Made by a program: the position numbers and the translations under genes
Shown here: positions 1-7,810 of the stretch, one piece after another
Layout of the letters: each line of letters starts with the position of its first letter
Position numbering within the stretch: the first letter of the stretch is position 1
DNA from: Methanobacteriota archaeon
Lineage (GTDB): Archaea > Thermoplasmatota > Poseidoniia > Poseidoniales > Poseidoniaceae
Assembly: GCA_004195635.1 (NCBI GenBank)
Contig: PSPT01000010.1
Coordinates: 1-51,021, forward strand
Direction: 5' to 3'
Length of the DNA stretch: 51,021 bases
The notes under the pieces: model-generated
Seen by the model: the letters and a program-made list of their open reading frames with translations, nothing else
The model's database searches: none
Told to the model about the DNA's origin: nothing

Positions 1-201
1 TGCTTCAAGATCCTGTTCGACCGAAAGGACGTCTGTCTCTATCCAATCCTGGGACATGAACTCATCCACGACGCCAAATCCGCCCCATATGGCAGAGAGA
101 AAGATGCCCAGTATGATGCCGACTACGCCTATCCCGATGAACATCATCCGCTTCTCATCATCGTCGGGGATTGTTTCATCTTCAGATGGAGCATCTTCCA
201 T
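1..201 (-). CDS. Membrane protein, N-terminal fragment (runs off the window)
   Basis: The reverse strand has an open frame from an ATG at 201 to the left edge, giving 67 codons without a stop. The first 17 residues are highly acidic (MEDAPSEDETIPDDDEKR). A hydrophobic, glycine-rich stretch at about residues 19-41 (FIGIGVVGIILGIFLSAIWG) follows and should be one membrane helix, with the rest probably outside. The family is not recognisable from this fragment. The acidic N terminus followed by one helix fits a type II anchored protein. The start is the first ATG after upstream non-coding sequence. Confidence 0.6.
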   Translation of the reverse strand, partial: MEDAPSEDETIPDDDEKRMMFIGIGVVGIILGIFLSAIWGGFGVVDEFMSQDWIETDVLSVEQDLEA

Positions 202-377
202 GATGCGGGGTCCTCACCGGACTAATTGAGGCTATCCATAGATACAGAGGGGGGGACATGCAACTAACGGGTGTTGGATGGGTAGTGAGTGTACTGGGAG
301 ACTGAACACCCATTGTACTCCTTCAGAATATAGCGAGGGATTTGCAAGAACCCTTGCGACTTCGTGGAAATGATATG

Positions 378-668
378 TCAGTTGTCTGTATCTGCCTCTG
401 TTTGTTTCTCTTTGTTTCTCTCTTCTTCAACTGCATCAGCAACCTTGCCAGCCGTACTAAGAATCTTCTTTTTTAAACCATTGAAGTTAAGAAATATAAT
501 CCCACCAACTGTCAAGAAAACGCCCCCAATTATTGTAAAAATACCTCCAATATAGAGTCCAACTCTAGGTTCGTCATCATCAAAGGTTGCAAATCCAGTT
601 TGTACCATCATAATCCCAGATATTATTAATGAGAATGAGATGATTTTTGTCTTCGTTGTTGTCGTCAT
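378..668 (-). CDS. Small two-helix membrane protein
   Basis: A 96-residue protein. A basic, threonine-rich N terminus (MTTTTKTK) precedes a first hydrophobic helix at about residues 8-27, then an acidic loop containing DDDEPR, a second glycine-rich helix at about 37-60, and a charged C-terminal tail rich in Glu and Lys. The tail is predicted cytoplasmic and helical. No family is recognised. It stands alone, with a TATA-like element about 35 bp upstream of the ATG and a GAGAGAGAG purine run just before the start, which supports it being a real gene. Function unknown. Confidence 0.6.
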   Translation of the reverse strand: MTTTTKTKIISFSLIISGIMMVQTGFATFDDDEPRVGLYIGGIFTIIGGVFLTVGGIIFLNFNGLKKKILSTAGKVADAVEEERNKEKQTEADTDN

Positions 669-698
669 AATCTCTCTCTCTATTCATGCCCAATAGTG

Positions 699-709
699 CT
701 TATATCAAA
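699..709 (-). promoter_or_regulatory. Candidate TATA box for the small membrane protein gene
   Basis: On the minus strand the sequence reads TTTGATATAAG, centred about 35 bp before the ATG at 668. The same core, TTTGATATA, lies 28 bp upstream of the tRNA-Gln gene, where the spacing is what archaeal TBP/TFB promoters need. A very short leader carrying GAGAGAGAG would follow. Confidence 0.4.
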
Positions 710-861
710 TACTAATCCCTGAAATTACCCCTCGCGATACCCATTGTACAGGCATCTCACGCGTGGGCGTTGTGCGCGATTGGAAAGTTTGCTAGATTTT
801 TTGAAGAAACATTGGGCTATTGATTCAGTAGTTCTATGTGTGCCTTGCTCGTGGGATGCTC

Positions 862-1539
862 ATGGACCCAAGGTCTCAAGGCTGGACTGTTGATGTTGAC
901 CCCTCTCTCCCCGAGGTATCTCCCCTCTTGCTCGTAGTAAAGCGCCCCGAAGATGGTTGGCCGGTTATCGACGAATATGACTTGAACAAACGACTCAAAG
1001 CGATTCGAGATAGTGTTGATCTTGAGGAATTAAGGGCCGAGCCTGCAGTTCAAGCCTATCGTGACTTCTATTGGAAATTAGGCATTGACCCAACAAAAAA
1101 GCGTCCTGCAGGAGAGGCATTGGCCCGAAGAGTTCTGCAAGGAAAGCCAATGCCCAAAATCAACCCAATTGTTGATATTTACAATTTGATAAGCGCCGAA
1201 ACAAGAATTGCAATTGGCGGTTACAATTTGGCCACTTTAACCTCATATTGCCCAGATAAAGTTCTGCGACTTTGCCCTGCAACCAAAGGTGAGCACTTTC
1301 TTGGCATAGGAATGTCTGACCCTGTATTGCTGAAGGGCAACCAAGTGGTATTCATGGCTGGAAAACTTCCCTTTGCAATTTTCCCTTATCGCGATGGCTA
1401 TCAAACTAAAATAAATGGCGATGATAAGGCGGTGTTATTTGCTTTAGAGGATGTTCCTGGGTTACCAGATGGCTTGCTTGAGCGCACTGCTGACTTACTT
1501 CTCACATCACTGGGTATAGATCCTTCCACTTACCTCTAA
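862..1539 (+). CDS. B3/B4 tRNA-binding-domain protein
   Basis: About 225 residues, resembling the stand-alone B3/B4 domain proteins related to the editing-domain region of phenylalanyl-tRNA synthetase beta. The core seen here includes YRDFYWKLGIDPTKKRPAGE and NPIVDIYNLISAETRIAIGG, the conserved signature of this family, followed by a beta-rich C-terminal half. Family members are thought to act in tRNA or aminoacyl-tRNA quality control, but the substrate is unknown. The frame is open from a GTG at 838, with ATGs at 856 and 862. I chose 862 because the family-like sequence begins right after it, but 856 is equally possible. It converges with the upp-cdd pair on the other strand, 9 bp away. Confidence 0.75.
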   Translation: MDPRSQGWTVDVDPSLPEVSPLLLVVKRPEDGWPVIDEYDLNKRLKAIRDSVDLEELRAEPAVQAYRDFYWKLGIDPTKKRPAGEALARRVLQGKPMPKINPIVDIYNLISAETRIAIGGYNLATLTSYCPDKVLRLCPATKGEHFLGIGMSDPVLLKGNQVVFMAGKLPFAIFPYRDGYQTKINGDDKAVLFALEDVPGLPDGLLERTADLLLTSLGIDPSTYL

Positions 1540-1548
1540 CTACCTTCT

Positions 1549-2175
1549 TCAGGTATCCATAATTCGGTCGCCGGCATCTCCTAATCCGGGGCAGATATAG
1601 CCGTTTTCATTTAGTTTTTCATCAACCCCTGCCATCCAAATTTGCACATCGGGGTGAGCACCTCTAAGTGCCGAAATCCCTTCGGGTGCGGCGATTAATC
1701 CAATGAAACGAATTTGCTTGAGTCCGGTTTCTTTCAAGCGCGAAATCGCCGCAATCGCCGAACCACCAGTTGCCAACATAGGGTCGACTACAAGTGCCAA
1801 ATCAACATTGGGTGGGGTCGGCAATTTATCATAATAATAAACTGGCTCAAGTGTTTCTTCATCGCGATACATACCAATATGCAGAATCCTTGCCATTGGA
1901 AGCATTTCATGCGCAGCATCACTCATTCCTAATCCAGCGCGCAATATCGGAACAATACCGATTTTTTGCGCCAAACTTTCTCCACTAAATTCACTCAGTG
2001 GTGTTTCACGATTATCTGGAACCGTGGGGAGGTCTGCAGTAGCCTCACAAATTAGGATTTGAGTTATCTCTTTAGTCAATTGTCTAAACAAAGGCGATGG
2101 AGTATTCACATCGCGCAATCTAGTCAATTTATGTGCAACTAAGGCATGTTTTGGTACGAAAACTCCGTCTGCCAT
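1549..2175 (-). CDS. upp: Uracil phosphoribosyltransferase
   Basis: Makes UMP from uracil and PRPP in pyrimidine salvage. The 208-residue length matches the family. The PRPP-binding loop is clear (LALVVDPMLATGGSAIAAI, about residues 126-144). The C-terminal uracil-binding region is present (GYICPGLGDAGDRI, with the family's typical PGLGDAGDR). The ATG at 2175 abuts the stop of the cytidine deaminase gene with no gap (TAG then ATG), so the two are almost certainly cotranscribed and perhaps translationally coupled. Together they turn cytidine to uridine and recover uracil as UMP. Confidence 0.95.
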   Translation of the reverse strand: MADGVFVPKHALVAHKLTRLRDVNTPSPLFRQLTKEITQILICEATADLPTVPDNRETPLSEFSGESLAQKIGIVPILRAGLGMSDAAHEMLPMARILHIGMYRDEETLEPVYYYDKLPTPPNVDLALVVDPMLATGGSAIAAISRLKETGLKQIRFIGLIAAPEGISALRGAHPDVQIWMAGVDEKLNENGYICPGLGDAGDRIMDT

Positions 2176-2628
2176 CTAATTCCCCATTTCATTGTGCAAA
2201 GAGGTAAAAGCATCTGGAAGTAATTCAGATAGCATCCATACTTTGCCGATTTTCCCTTCATCTGTTCCGCCAATGACCTCTATGTCTCCACAGTGTTCCC
2301 ATAAGAATTGTCTGCAGGCACCGCAAGGTCCGAGTGCAGTATCGGCGGCAGCGAATTTATCCTCTCCTTTCGAGTATCCAATGATGGCTATGCGGGTGAA
2401 CTTTCTTACCCCTTCCGACAGGGCTTTTGTTAAGGCTACTCTCTCTGCACAAATAGTCAATCCAAATGAGTCGGATTCAATATTACAACCGAAATGAACT
2501 TTGCCGTCGTCATCTTCTAAGGCTGCACCAACATGAAAGTTTGAGTGGTGGGCGATGGCATTTTCGCTTGCTGCGCAAGCGACTTCGATTAGATCCTCTC
2601 TGCTAACTAGTGATTGATCTGCACTCAT
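2176..2628 (-). CDS. cdd: Cytidine deaminase
   Basis: Deaminates cytidine or deoxycytidine to uridine or deoxyuridine. The zinc site is complete: CAERVAL supplies the first Cys and the catalytic Glu, and PCGACRQ supplies the other two Cys. The N-terminal FHVGAAL substrate segment is present. From the ATG at 2628 it is about 150 residues; an upstream in-frame ATG at 2658 exists, but 2628 has a GAGAGGG ribosome site 5 bases before it. It is the first gene of a two-gene unit with upp. Confidence 0.93.
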   Translation of the reverse strand: MSADQSLVSREDLIEVACAASENAIAHHSNFHVGAALEDDDGKVHFGCNIESDSFGLTICAERVALTKALSEGVRKFTRIAIIGYSKGEDKFAAADTALGPCGACRQFLWEHCGDIEVIGGTDEGKIGKVWMLSELLPDAFTSLHNEMGN

Positions 2629-2753
2629 GTATTCCCTCTCATTAAGCCGAATGGGCAATACTCTATGAGTCTAATGATAAGAGACTTTGAAACAACAAAG
2701 GCTGGCTATTGTAACGGGGGAGGTTTGAAGTTAGTGATGTGTATTGACATACC

Positions 2754-5066
2754 ATGTCGGTCATCAATCTACCTGAGGTCCGTTTGCCGGCGCGTCCTAA
2801 AATATTGGATGGTCTTGGAGAAAGGCAGGCTACATTCCGAATTTGGTTACCCGTCTTCATTCTCATCTCTTTGTTGGTTGCTTCCATTACACCTCTCCTA
2901 ACTCTTGAGAAAACCCAACCTACTGAGGCGGAGACCGAGGTAACTTACACTTATTCCGTATTTCCGGAAAGAATTGATGTTGAATTAACCGGTATGGATG
3001 ATTTCATTGCTGCTTCCGAGGGTGAAGAGGAATTAGCAGGGTTTCCCACTACTTGGTCCGAAGGGCACGACCACGGACTCAATACCGGGGAGATAAAAGA
3101 AATGCAACATGATACATCTCTACTTGCCAAAGAGCATGCATCAAATCTTTGGTGGTCGGGACTTTTCACAATTATCCTTCTCTTCTTAGTTATGGAAAGA
3201 GGCAGTACTGGTAGTTTCTTTTCATGGAACCCGCGAGTAACTGAAATTATTTCTGCAATAATCAGTCTATCTCTATTATTTTCCTTGCTCTTTTGTATTG
3301 GCAGCATCGCCTCCTTAGGTGATGCTGCACCGGAGGCACTGGGTTATACCTCGCTTGAAGGAAATTTGTTCGGCCATTCTTCTGCAGAGGTTGATGGCGG
3401 TGAGGAGAGCATTTCTTGGGCACCGGGTTTTTCTTTGTGGATTGAGTTATTGGCATTAGTGATGGCACTACTTCTTTTTGTTGTTCATTTACTTGAATCC
3501 ATGACCCCTGGATGGTTGGGTGAGAGCCGCCCTTCTAGTCTTCTATCACTATTCAAAAAAGGTGAAGATTGTTCTTCTTTGGAAAAGGCCGAAAAATTCG
3601 TTGGTTCAATGAAAGTTGGATTCAACATCCTACCTTCTTTGACGCTTGTTCTTGCTATTGCTTTGATAGGAACTGCTTTACTGATGCCTATGGCTAACAT
3701 TACTCAAACTTGGCAGATGCAAAATGAAGCAGGAGATTGGGAAGCGATTGAGGTTAATTGGGAAGCAAGTATCTTCAGCACAACGTTCACAAATAACAGT
3801 GGTTTTTCTGATCAGAGTGATTTCTCCCCAACCACAGGAGTATTGAGAGAAAATGCCACAGTGTCTGGTATGGAGTCGGTTATTGATGAGATTAGGATGA
3901 ATCATTTGACTGCTCTGTTCATTATTTTAGTTCCTTTGACATTAGCCCTTCTTCCACTTCAATATAGAAATCGAGTTGGTTCACCTCGTTTGTGGTTGGG
4001 TGCTTGCCTTTTGACATCTGCTTGGATTCTTTCTGGAATGCTTACAACAATTTCTGAAGGAGGTACATCGTTTCACGCAGATGCACTTAGTGCCACCCCT
4101 GTAGAGGGGATCTCTTATTTTTGGGGTTCTTCTAGTCCTGGGACTTATGGCCATGTGATGGGAATGGCTACTAGCGTAGAAGGTGCAGACTGGATTTATG
4201 ATTTGATGGTGGTTGACTGGAACTTGGGTGTCGGCGTAATATTGCTGAAGATGGCAACCTTCCTATGTCTATTGGGTGGTTTTGCAAGTTTGTCTGGTGT
4301 ACATGAGTCGGCCTCTCGAAATGAGGATGCCATTCCTGGCATTGGAGTATTTACTAAGGCGATACATGGAGAGCACTTTCCTGAAGCGGGCTGGCTCGGT
4401 GGTAGCCCAGAGGCTAGCAACAAAGTCACCTTCGCAGGAATCACAGTCTTACTATTATTGGCTATGACTTTAGGTGGCGTTCTCGAATTCAGCCTAGTTT
4501 CAAAGGGTGATTCTGCTGGGCCTACCTTGCGTACTTTCGATGTCGATATTGATGATACATCTGATGACACGGGGTCCGATGGGCAATTGAATCAGGGAGG
4601 AGTACTTGAATTGACAGTTGATATTCCTGCAAGTTATGTTGAGAATGTCACATCGGCATCTTTCCAGGCTGGATGCTCCGACAATGTTGGCGATTTTGGG
4701 TCTAACAACCCAGTGGGAGAGGAGGATGATGCCATTCGTATTGAGATTTATCTTCCTGAAGAGCATGGAGGACTACTACTAGTGGAGGAAGAAGATTGTG
4801 TCGACAATTGGTCATTTTTCCACACAGTTGGCGATGATTCACCAAATTCAGGTACATATAGAGTTCAGGCACGCAATGCCGATTCAGCGGGTAGCCTATT
4901 CAATGCTGATGATGAATTAATGATAACAATCGATGTGAAGATAACCGCCATCTGCAAAGGGTCGGCATTTGGAACAGGAGCCAATGAAGATGATGAGTTG
5001 TATGCTGCCGTCTATGTTTATTGGCAAGGCTATTATGGTTATGTCACTGAAGTAAGCGAGGAATGA
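2754..5066 (+). CDS. Large polytopic membrane protein with C-terminal outer domain
   Basis: 770 residues and no recognised family. About nine hydrophobic helices can be seen, roughly at residues 29-50, 131-150, 163-190, 228-250, 292-315, 388-408, 413-432, 487-510 and 555-578. The loop after helix 1 is long and acidic. The last 190 residues have no helix, are very acidic (DVDIDDTSDDTGSDGQ near 590-605) and contain at least three Cys, so they probably form a disulfide-containing beta domain outside the cell. Repeated short motifs (LFLVMERG, LLFVVHLLE) hint at internal duplication. No transport signature was found. It lies alone between cdd (divergent) and tRNA-Leu. Confidence 0.7.
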   Translation: MSVINLPEVRLPARPKILDGLGERQATFRIWLPVFILISLLVASITPLLTLEKTQPTEAETEVTYTYSVFPERIDVELTGMDDFIAASEGEEELAGFPTTWSEGHDHGLNTGEIKEMQHDTSLLAKEHASNLWWSGLFTIILLFLVMERGSTGSFFSWNPRVTEIISAIISLSLLFSLLFCIGSIASLGDAAPEALGYTSLEGNLFGHSSAEVDGGEESISWAPGFSLWIELLALVMALLLFVVHLLESMTPGWLGESRPSSLLSLFKKGEDCSSLEKAEKFVGSMKVGFNILPSLTLVLAIALIGTALLMPMANITQTWQMQNEAGDWEAIEVNWEASIFSTTFTNNSGFSDQSDFSPTTGVLRENATVSGMESVIDEIRMNHLTALFIILVPLTLALLPLQYRNRVGSPRLWLGACLLTSAWILSGMLTTISEGGTSFHADALSATPVEGISYFWGSSSPGTYGHVMGMATSVEGADWIYDLMVVDWNLGVGVILLKMATFLCLLGGFASLSGVHESASRNEDAIPGIGVFTKAIHGEHFPEAGWLGGSPEASNKVTFAGITVLLLLAMTLGGVLEFSLVSKGDSAGPTLRTFDVDIDDTSDDTGSDGQLNQGGVLELTVDIPASYVENVTSASFQAGCSDNVGDFGSNNPVGEEDDAIRIEIYLPEEHGGLLLVEEEDCVDNWSFFHTVGDDSPNSGTYRVQARNADSAGSLFNADDELMITIDVKITAICKGSAFGTGANEDDELYAAVYVYWQGYYGYVTEVSEE

Positions 5067-5097
5067 AATTAACACCTTCAGTAAAGGGTCGATGATG

Positions 5098-5180
5098 AAG
5101 TGCAGGGAGCAGATTCTTGATGTTCGAATCCTGCTTTGATTGAATCGTAATGTAGAGTGATAATCAAGTGCAGGGAGCAG
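5098..5180. repeat. Direct repeat of the tRNA-Leu 3' end
   Basis: The 15-mer AAGTGCAGGGAGCAG occurs at 5098-5112 and again at 5166-5180. The second copy is the 3' end of the tRNA-Leu gene plus three flanking bases. The first copy continues with a degenerate match to the T-arm (ATTCTTGATGTTCGAATCCTGC). The first copy is therefore a partial tRNA remnant 68 bp from the real gene, of the type left by an integration or excision event or a slipped duplication. Confidence 0.6.
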
Positions 5181-5252
5181 GATTCGAACCTGCGAAACAG
5201 TATGTACTGGGACCTAAACCCAGCGCCTTTGACCAAGCTTGGCAATCCCTGC
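5169..5252 (-). tRNA. tRNA-Leu (anticodon UAG)
   Basis: An 84-nt class II tRNA. The acceptor GCAGGGA pairs with TCCCTGC. The D arm contains AAGCTTGGTCA. The anticodon stem CTGGG/CCCAG encloses TTTAGGT, giving UAG, which reads CUA and other CUN codons. A long variable arm follows, and the T arm is GCAGG-TTCGAAT-CCTGC. CCA is not encoded. The 5067-5502 interval holds only this gene, the tRNA-derived repeat and AT-rich sequence. Confidence 0.95.
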
Positions 5253-5502
5253 TTATTCGTGGCGGTAGCACTATTGCTTTTGAGGCTTAGTATTTGGAAT
5301 GAAGTTTGATTGCTACACATAAATCAATATCAAGGTGAAAAGTTGATGGTAATTTCAATGAAAAGAAGAACTTACTTTGATTCAATATTGTAGCAATCTT
5401 GGATTGCGGCAAAAAATGACTACCCTACAAAGGGACATTTTTTGTCATTCAGCATAGGGAACACATATGACGGAGTGGGTTGAGGCGGGAGATGGTGAGG
5501 GC

Positions 5503-6501
5503 ATGGCACACATAGGCATACTCGGTTTAGGTAATTGGGGTACCGCACTTGCAACTCTTTGGCTTAAGGACGGCCATAACGTCATCGGCTGGACCATTGA
5601 AGAAGAAGTCCACCACTCAATCACAATGGAAAGTATCAACAAAAAATATCTCCCTGATGTTGTCTTAGAGGGTCTGACTTCAACCATGCATATTGAAGAT
5701 GTCATGGCTGTTTCTGAAATTATTATTTTGGCTTTACCTTCAAGCGTAATTCTCAAAGTGTTTGAAGATGTATTACCTCACATTCGTCCTTCGCATGTTT
5801 TGCTCGATCTCGCCAAAGGTCTAGCGCCTGGAAAGCGATTGATTTCGGAAGCGCTTCAATCGCGTCTTGATGAAGAAGGTAAGGGCAATGCAATTGCAGT
5901 TCTTACCGGCCCTACAATTGCTCCAGAAGTTGCCAGCGGCACTCTAACCACTGCTCTTGTTGCATCTCATGACCGTGGTGTCGCTGAGCGTCTGGTCACG
6001 ACTCTATCCGCCCCTACCCTCATTTTACATCCTGCAAACGACCCTATTGGGGCTGAATTATGGGGGGCTTTCAAGAATGTGGTTGCCCTTGCTTGTGGGT
6101 TGGTTGATGGATTAAAGATGGTCGGCACTTTAGGGGGAGACAATCTCAAGGCTGCAATTTTCACAGCAGGTTTTCGCGAGGGCTGCTTACTGCTTCCTCA
6201 ACTCGGTGCAAAAGGAGAGACTGCATTTGGACCGGCCGGTTTAGGTGATTTGTTCGTGACTGCTACCAGCCCGCATGGAAGAAATCGCCGTATGGGCGAG
6301 AAACTCGGTACAGGATTAACCTTACAACAAGCATTGGATGAAATGGTAATGGTTGCTGAAGGTGTGCGAGCAGCCCGAATGTTTACTGAAAGGGGAAACG
6401 AAATGGGCTTAGAAATACCTTTTGTTAAGGCGGTCAACACCCTCCTCGATGGAGATCTACTCCCCGATGATTGTGTAAAACGCATTGTTTCACTAAGTTA
6501 A
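5503..6501 (+). CDS. gpsA: NAD(P)-dependent glycerol-3-phosphate dehydrogenase (bacterial type)
   Basis: Reduces dihydroxyacetone phosphate to sn-glycerol-3-phosphate. The ATG at 5503 gives 332 residues, the normal GpsA length, starts MAHIGILGLGNWGTALA with the Rossmann GxGxxG at the right place, and has GGTGAG 4 bases upstream; the frame extends to 5467. Family motifs are present: LTGPTIAPEVA, ALWGAFKNVVA-like GAELWGAFKNVVALACG with the catalytic Lys, GLGDLFVTATSPHGRNR, and a C-terminal VKAVNTLLDGD. In archaea the backbone is usually sn-glycerol-1-phosphate made by an unrelated enzyme, so this gene bears on lipid stereochemistry. Confidence 0.93.
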   Translation: MAHIGILGLGNWGTALATLWLKDGHNVIGWTIEEEVHHSITMESINKKYLPDVVLEGLTSTMHIEDVMAVSEIIILALPSSVILKVFEDVLPHIRPSHVLLDLAKGLAPGKRLISEALQSRLDEEGKGNAIAVLTGPTIAPEVASGTLTTALVASHDRGVAERLVTTLSAPTLILHPANDPIGAELWGAFKNVVALACGLVDGLKMVGTLGGDNLKAAIFTAGFREGCLLLPQLGAKGETAFGPAGLGDLFVTATSPHGRNRRMGEKLGTGLTLQQALDEMVMVAEGVRAARMFTERGNEMGLEIPFVKAVNTLLDGDLLPDDCVKRIVSLS

Positions 6502-6538
6502 TTAATACCTAGTTTATTGATTAACGAAGGCTCAAGAT

Positions 6539-6754
6539 TCATTCGGCAGCAATATGGATATTGCCTTCTGAATAAGTCATATGAATACGCTTCGGGACTT
6601 TACGAGTCAATGCAGATAATGCTTCATAGACTTCATCATTTTTTACTTTGAATGCCTTTGCTGCTTTCTTAGTTGACCAAGCAACATTTTCAAAATCAGA
6701 TTGCTTAATCCATTCAAAAAGCCTAGCCTCAAATTCACTAAGTTCCTCTGCCAT
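6539..6754 (-). CDS. Small winged-helix-like protein
   Basis: 71 residues, acidic N terminus (MAEELSEFEARLFEWI), then a helix-turn-helix pattern (NVAWSTKKAAKAFKVKNDEV followed by YEALSALTRKV) and a short beta-hairpin-like end (RIHMTYSEGNIHIAAE). The layout is that of a minimal winged-helix domain. It could bind DNA, or be a protein-protein module like those in archaeal transcription or replication factors. No exact family is recognised. It converges with gpsA (37 bp between stops) and is followed upstream by the minus-strand membrane protein at 6832. Confidence 0.6.
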   Translation of the reverse strand: MAEELSEFEARLFEWIKQSDFENVAWSTKKAAKAFKVKNDEVYEALSALTRKVPKRIHMTYSEGNIHIAAE

Positions 6755-6831
6755 CTTGCTGCCTCATCCATCGCACAGGCTACCAGTTGATGAGGTCTGC
6801 GGATGCAATGTTATTCCGTTGCCAACTTTTC

Positions 6832-7743
6832 CTATTGCAGTTCAAGGTGTTCAATCCACTGCATTACCACAGCCTCCGACCAAATATCACCGATTGAAAA
6901 CGCGAGTTTGACTATTGTCAAAGTATGAACAATCCCTCCCATTTCGCTCATATGAACTGTAAGAACCTCAAGAACTTCAGTACCGGGCAACAAGGAATCA
7001 TAGGTCACATAATGCCTACTCGCCACCAAACTCTCCTCTATACCCCTCTCTTCCGACTTGTAGATGTGTTCTCCCTCAGAGGGAATTTCCACTAACTCAA
7101 ACCTTTCAGGATCAAATGCTCCGGCCAAAATAGTCTCTTGGCTCATTCTTTCAACTGCCATTTTCAGGCGCTTATCATCTGCCCCTGTAATTTCAATTAT
7201 TTTTGCAGTTAATTCATCGGCCAAGTATGAATGTGCAACTCCGGGAATCCTTGTAGTAGTATGGGAAATAACCATTATTTCCGGCTCATAGCTAAGCCAG
7301 AGAAATACCTCTGACGATGGCCATATTGCCGCGTCTGGATTTTCTTTGGCAAATGGCTCACCCCATTCAACAGGCCCATTTGGTTGGCTGACAGGTAATG
7401 CTGCAGAGATAATTATTGTTGCCAAAATTATCGTAATTGCCATTATTCGTGATTCCTTGTAATTCGTCCAATTCTCTCTACCTTCTTTACTGCAAAAACC
7501 AATGATTAATGCAATTGGACCCCACGCCAGAACCCCGAGTGGTAATAGTGCAAGAAGAGGCGCTGAAATGGCGATTTTGGCAAATTCTCCGCCAAATGCG
7601 TTCTCCAAACTACTGAAGAGGTTTTCATCTTTAGAAAAAACACCTCCCTCGTTATGTATAGAATACTTAAGCCAAAAGTGAGAATAAACAATGAATCCAA
7701 GTGGAGGGAGAATAAGAATCCCCAATCCGCCCCAATGACTCAT
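6832..7743 (-). CDS. Membrane protein with C-terminal soluble domain
   Basis: 303 residues, unrecognised. Three hydrophobic segments are visible: about 6-24 (LGILILPPLGFIVYSHFWL), 58-85 (ISAPLLALLPLGVLAWGPIALIIGF) and 100-120 (IMAITIILATIIISAALPV). The remaining 180 residues are a soluble alpha/beta domain, predicted outside the cell because it follows the third helix. It contains acidic stretches and no Cys pair. It is divergent from the ABC transporter genes, with 67 bp between starts, so a shared promoter region is possible. Function unknown. Confidence 0.6.
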   Translation of the reverse strand: MSHWGGLGILILPPLGFIVYSHFWLKYSIHNEGGVFSKDENLFSSLENAFGGEFAKIAISAPLLALLPLGVLAWGPIALIIGFCSKEGRENWTNYKESRIMAITIILATIIISAALPVSQPNGPVEWGEPFAKENPDAAIWPSSEVFLWLSYEPEIMVISHTTTRIPGVAHSYLADELTAKIIEITGADDKRLKMAVERMSQETILAGAFDPERFELVEIPSEGEHIYKSEERGIEESLVASRHYVTYDSLLPGTEVLEVLTVHMSEMGGIVHTLTIVKLAFSIGDIWSEAVVMQWIEHLELQ

Positions 7744-7810
7744 ATTGGGTAGCAGGCCTTCACCTCCTATTGGTCTGTCGGCAATAATGAAGAAAAAATG
7801 CTTGGTTTAG

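Noticed and set aside
5078-5320. 80-codon frame over tRNA-Leu
   Set aside because: It overlaps a complete tRNA gene, and no protein features are visible.
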